A DNA stretch of 64,000 nt. Origin: an uncultured Acetatifactor sp. Its GTDB lineage: Bacteria > Bacillota > Clostridia > Lachnospirales > Lachnospiraceae. Position 1 is the first letter of the stretch. The number at the start of each line of letters is the position of its first letter. A model generated the notes under the pieces. That model searched no databases. It was not told the DNA's origin and was given only the letters and a program-made list of their open reading frames with translations. The translations under genes were made by a program, and so were the position numbers. Of this stretch, positions 60,910-64,000 are shown piece after piece. The stretch is from the NCBI GenBank assembly GCA_944384205.1, contig CALWSL010000005.1, positions 1 to 64,000 of the forward strand. Direction: 5' to 3'.

Positions 60910-63648
60910 TTAGATTCCTTTCAAATCTACATAGATGGTATGCTCTTTATCAGCAGATAGTTTCTCCAGTACTGACGCCGGAATGCAAAGACTCTTAACG
61001 GTCTTTTCAGGCAGTTTGAAGTCTTCCCCGTCAATTTTGCAGCCTGCAATCGCATATTCGCCGTAATCCGCATCGTCTTTGTTGTTGTATATTACATGGA
61101 ACATACGTCCGCCAAACAGCGACGTCACACCGGCTTCACCCTTTGCGTCAAACTGCTGGGAGAGAAGCTTCGGCTCCAGCATCATATCCCCGTAATGTCC
61201 TCTCACGCCAAATACCTGTGTCAGAACCGTAAGCAGATACCAGCTTGCGGATCCTGTCAGATAGTGGTACAAGCCCTGACCCTTACCGTCAAAGTATTCG
61301 GGAATACCGGGGTAAATATGGGATTTTTCCATATCCGCCGCCTGACGGTACAGAGTATCCAGCGCCTTATAGCCGCTCTGTACAAAACCGCGCTTGTACA
61401 GAGCATTACCGTACATGGTTGTCATATGGGAGAACACGGCGCCGTTTTCCTTGTGACCGTATGCAAAGCCAAACATTCTTCCCAAATCGGTTTTCAGTTC
61501 CCGGAAATCTGTGTTGAGACGGTAACCGCCGCACTCCTTCTTATATAAATATCTGTCTGCGCTCTCCGTAATCTGCTTCGTCTGTTCATCGGTAGCCGTG
61601 CCGGACATTACGGCAAACACCTGTCCGGTCAGCATCATTCTGACACTGCCGTCCGCCTGTCTGCCCTCCACGCGGCGTCCGCTGTTATCGTAATAGCTGT
61701 TAAACCAGCCTTCCTCCAGCCATTCCGTCCGGCGAAGATGATTCTTTAACCACTCCGCCTTATTTTTCAGGGAAGCAATCAGGTCATCCATCGCAACCTT
61801 CTCTTTTGCGCCGGATACGCTGTGCTTTACATTCTCACAGTACGCATCCAGCAGCGCCGTCTTGGCGGAAATGCTGTCATAAAGCACATTGTCGTCATTT
61901 AAAAGAGGCAGCATTTCTCTGAGGATTTCCACCTCCGTCACATTCTTTTCTTCCTTAACGTAGGTCAAAAGCTCTGCCAAATCTTCCAGATTTCCCGCAT
62001 ATGCGGCGGTAAAGGCAACGCTTTCTCCTCTGTCGGGCGCCATATCCAGCGCATCGTTCCAGTCTGCGCCGCGCAGTCTCATATGATTATGCTCGCCAAC
62101 CTCATAGAACGCGGTAAGATTCTGTACCAGAATATGCTCCAGCACGGAACCGCTGTAAACCTCGCCGGATTCGGTAAGCTGCTTTGTACCCTGGCTTTCC
62201 GCAAACAATTCATCCGTAACGGTTCCTCTGCCCGCCTGTTTATCCTTAAAATAAACCACATCCTGAAACAGCAGCTCTGTATCTCCGGTCTGGCGGATAT
62301 ATAAATCCGTGGTCATGAAAGGCCAGAGACCATGATCCATCCATACACGGACAATATTGTTGCGGTCTGCAACGAACTCCCCGGGCTTGCTGCCGATAAT
62401 CGTTGCATTGCTGCCGTCCATTCTCACGCCGCAGTAATTGTTCAGAAGCATCTCGCCCACCGTTGTGGGATTCATCATGAGAAGCGCAAGCTGATCCTGC
62501 CACAAGTCCCTCCATCCTCTGCCGCCCTTGCCATAGTCATGGTGAGGCAGGAAGGAGCATCCGTAAATGCGGCGGAGCACCGGCTGGAAGCTTACCCACT
62601 TCATATAATTGTCGAATGCCGCATCCCCTGTATGGAATGCAATATTATTTTCCTTCGTCCAGTGCGCTGTGGTTTCCTCCAACGCCTTTGCAGTCTTTTC
62701 GCTGCTGCCGAACAATTCCACTGCCTCGGCAGTGATTTTTGCTGCGTGCTCTGCAAGTGGGGGAGTCTCTGTTTCCGCATCATTCACACCAAGGAACATC
62801 AGATAAACTGCGCTCTCCCCGGCAGCCAATGTCTTTTTGGCAAAGCGGATACCGCCTAATATTTCTACACCGTCCGCATAGGTTCCGGGTGCAACGCCAT
62901 CCTCCAGCGCGGCAACCGCCTTCGGCACTTCAAAGCTTCCGCCTCCACCGATAAAATCCTCTACCACAGGATAGAAGCTCTCAGGCTTTGTGCCGTCCCC
63001 TTCCACACCCGCCACAAAATAGGAGGTAAAGTTACGTCTGTGTCCTCTCTCATCAAAGGAAAGCACGGGCTGCACGCAGATGCCCTCCTCTGTCACATAC
63101 GCTCTGTGGAGCAGAGAGGTAACATGTCTGTGATCCCTTAAATTATCTGCACTTCTTCCGTAAACGGGAATTGCGCCAATCGGGGTAAAGGTAACCGCTT
63201 CGCTTCCCTCATTGGTCAGCGTTACCTGCATAATCTCGGTCTCCACGCCTTCCGGTACGAAGGAAAGCACCTCCGCCTTAATGCCTGCCTTCTTCACAAC
63301 TCTGCTTACCTTATGCCACATAATGCCCGCTTCCAGCGTGATATCCTCAGCATCGGCGGAAAATTTATCCGCCTGCTGTCCTGCGGAAGCGCCTGTAGCG
63401 GAAAAATAGCTGCCGTCTTCCAGACGGAACCAGAAATTCCTGTTGGATTTGTTATTATGTAACTCCTCTGCGCTGACAGGCTGCAAAAGAAAATGGTTCT
63501 GATCTATTTTGGAATCGCCTCCAAGCTCCGGAGTAACTGCGCTCTTCAGTCCCGTACCGCTTGCGATAGGGAAATATAAATAGCTATACTCCTGTGCCTT
63601 TTCCAGTCGGAATGTACCTTTGTTGTCTAAAAAAGTAATGTGCTTCAT
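60910..63648 (-). CDS. GH94 family beta-glucoside phosphorylase (cellodextrin/laminaribiose phosphorylase type)
   Basis: 912 residues from the ATG at 63648 (GGAGG 8 nt upstream; the longer frame to 63714 has no site). The barrel contains GRGWRDLWQDQLALL and the catalytic acid in RGADWNDALDMA (D532), followed by RGESVAFTAAYA, the form seen in cellodextrin- and laminaribiose-type GH94 enzymes. The length is near that of characterised laminaribiose phosphorylases, but substrate cannot be fixed. It would release alpha-glucose 1-phosphate inside the cell. It probably acts with the GH161-like enzyme, one handling short and the other longer chains. Confidence 0.82.
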   Translation of the reverse strand: MKHITFLDNKGTFRLEKAQEYSYLYFPIASGTGLKSAVTPELGGDSKIDQNHFLLQPVSAEELHNNKSNRNFWFRLEDGSYFSATGASAGQQADKFSADAEDITLEAGIMWHKVSRVVKKAGIKAEVLSFVPEGVETEIMQVTLTNEGSEAVTFTPIGAIPVYGRSADNLRDHRHVTSLLHRAYVTEEGICVQPVLSFDERGHRRNFTSYFVAGVEGDGTKPESFYPVVEDFIGGGGSFEVPKAVAALEDGVAPGTYADGVEILGGIRFAKKTLAAGESAVYLMFLGVNDAETETPPLAEHAAKITAEAVELFGSSEKTAKALEETTAHWTKENNIAFHTGDAAFDNYMKWVSFQPVLRRIYGCSFLPHHDYGKGGRGWRDLWQDQLALLMMNPTTVGEMLLNNYCGVRMDGSNATIIGSKPGEFVADRNNIVRVWMDHGLWPFMTTDLYIRQTGDTELLFQDVVYFKDKQAGRGTVTDELFAESQGTKQLTESGEVYSGSVLEHILVQNLTAFYEVGEHNHMRLRGADWNDALDMAPDRGESVAFTAAYAGNLEDLAELLTYVKEEKNVTEVEILREMLPLLNDDNVLYDSISAKTALLDAYCENVKHSVSGAKEKVAMDDLIASLKNKAEWLKNHLRRTEWLEEGWFNSYYDNSGRRVEGRQADGSVRMMLTGQVFAVMSGTATDEQTKQITESADRYLYKKECGGYRLNTDFRELKTDLGRMFGFAYGHKENGAVFSHMTTMYGNALYKRGFVQSGYKALDTLYRQAADMEKSHIYPGIPEYFDGKGQGLYHYLTGSASWYLLTVLTQVFGVRGHYGDMMLEPKLLSQQFDAKGEAGVTSLFGGRMFHVIYNNKDDADYGEYAIAGCKIDGEDFKLPEKTVKSLCIPASVLEKLSADKEHTIYVDLKGI

Positions 63649-63706
63649 AATTAACCTCCATTCGCCGTTTGCGTATACTATGCTTAATTTATAATTATAA
63701 TAAAAA

Positions 63707-63732
63707 AGACCCATCTTTCATAAAATGAGTCT
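63707..63732 (-). terminator. Terminator of the right-edge ABC ATPase gene
   Basis: AGACCCAT (63707-63714) pairs with ATGAGTCT (63725-63732), one mismatch, extended by A/T runs into a longer stem. TTTTTT follows on the minus strand. Confidence 0.75.
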
Positions 63733-63768
63733 TTTTTTCGCAGGGTGTTATTTTTTTATTCCGAAGCC

Positions 63769-64000
63769 CTATTCCGCTTCGGGATTTTCCAGAATAATCT
63801 TACCCCCGTTCGCCACAAGACGCACTTTATTGTCCGTCAGTTTCATCTCATCCAGCATCTCTCTGGGCAATTGGATTCTGCCTGCCTTATCAAGAATTGC
63901 AAACTCGTCCTGCGTCTCCGCCTCGTGCCAGTCCACAATCCTGTCGGTATGGCTCATGCGTTCCGCAAAATCTTCCTTCAGGATACGCTCACTGCTGATT
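63769..64000 (-). CDS. C-terminal end of an ABC transporter ATP-binding protein with AbrB-like tail (partial)
   Basis: The frame is open to the right edge (residues ISSERILKEDFAER precede the first internal ATG at 63957), so the gene continues outside the window. The visible tail EFAILDKAGRIQLPREMLDEM...VRLVANGGKIILENP is an AbrB-like swapped-hairpin segment (DKAGRIQLP). In Clostridia this segment commonly ends ABC ATPase subunits of lipoprotein- or drug-export type. No ATPase motif is visible here, so the call rests on the tail alone. A free-standing AbrB-type regulator is less likely given the upstream coding sequence. Confidence 0.5.
   Translation of the reverse strand, partial: ISSERILKEDFAERMSHTDRIVDWHEAETQDEFAILDKAGRIQLPREMLDEMKLTDNKVRLVANGGKIILENPEAE

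Overview
The window looks like a chromosomal segment of a low-to-moderate GC gut- or rumen-type Clostridia, most likely Lachnospiraceae. The reasons are the density of YesM/YesN two-component pairs, LplA-type solute-binding lipoproteins, GH94/GH65/GH161-like phosphorylases, a CspB/CspC-like serine protease, strong AGGAGG ribosome-binding sites and Firmicute-type NagB. Two chemoreceptors suggest a chemotactic, probably motile organism. The family assignment is inference from gene style, not from a marker gene.

Layout. 1-7.8 kb: the 3' end of a gene for a fascin-like beta-trefoil protein, a subtilisin-like protease, a chemoreceptor, and an lplB-ytcP-lplA type ABC importer. 7.9-14.5 kb: a ROK kinase / GH9 / NagB-paralogue operon divergent from a LacI regulator, which is followed by an Eis-type acetyltransferase. 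14.5-15.0 kb: a compact locus with a 32-residue membrane peptide, a convergent antisense promoter and a shared bidirectional terminator, read here as a type I toxin-antitoxin module. 16.2-30.5 kb: one LacI regulon with shared palindromic operators. It holds pgmB, a chemoreceptor, a beta-helix glycosidase and a discoidin protein leftward, the LacI gene rightward, and an importer plus two GH65 phosphorylases from a second promoter. 30.6-33.7 kb: an AT-rich accessory island with an AAA ATPase and a TOPRIM-like partner, bounded by a deleted group II intron lodged behind the aspS terminator. 33.7-38.8 kb: aspS, an exported protein of unknown function, nagB and nagA. 38.8-49.0 kb: a YesM / solute-binding protein / YesN operon, a phosphohexomutase, a chitobiose-phosphorylase-like GH94 enzyme, and a LacI-type sensor fused to a GGDEF domain. 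49.0-64.0 kb: YesN/YesM with their own binding protein, a second importer, a GH161-like phosphorylase, a GH94 phosphorylase, and the end of an ABC ATPase gene.

How it works together. The recurring theme is import of intact oligosaccharides followed by intracellular phosphorolysis, which keeps part of the glycosidic bond energy as a sugar phosphate. Inverting GH65 enzymes on alpha-glucobioses give beta-glucose 1-phosphate, which PgmB converts to glucose 6-phosphate. GH94/GH161-type enzymes on beta-linked sugars give alpha-sugar 1-phosphates, which the phosphohexomutase can isomerise. NagA, two NagB-type proteins, the ROK kinase, GH9 and the chitobiose-phosphorylase-like enzyme together point to amino-sugar (chitin/chitosan oligosaccharide) use. 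Regulation is layered: two LacI repressors, two YesM/YesN systems each linked to a binding protein, chemoreceptors, and a probable sugar-sensing diguanylate cyclase.

The observations most worth following are the toxin-antitoxin-like locus (14.66-15.02 kb), the ATPase/TOPRIM-like pair (30.7-32.5 kb), the sensor-GGDEF fusion (47.1-49.0 kb), the operator-linked regulon (16.2-30.5 kb), and the two binding proteins wired into two-component operons.
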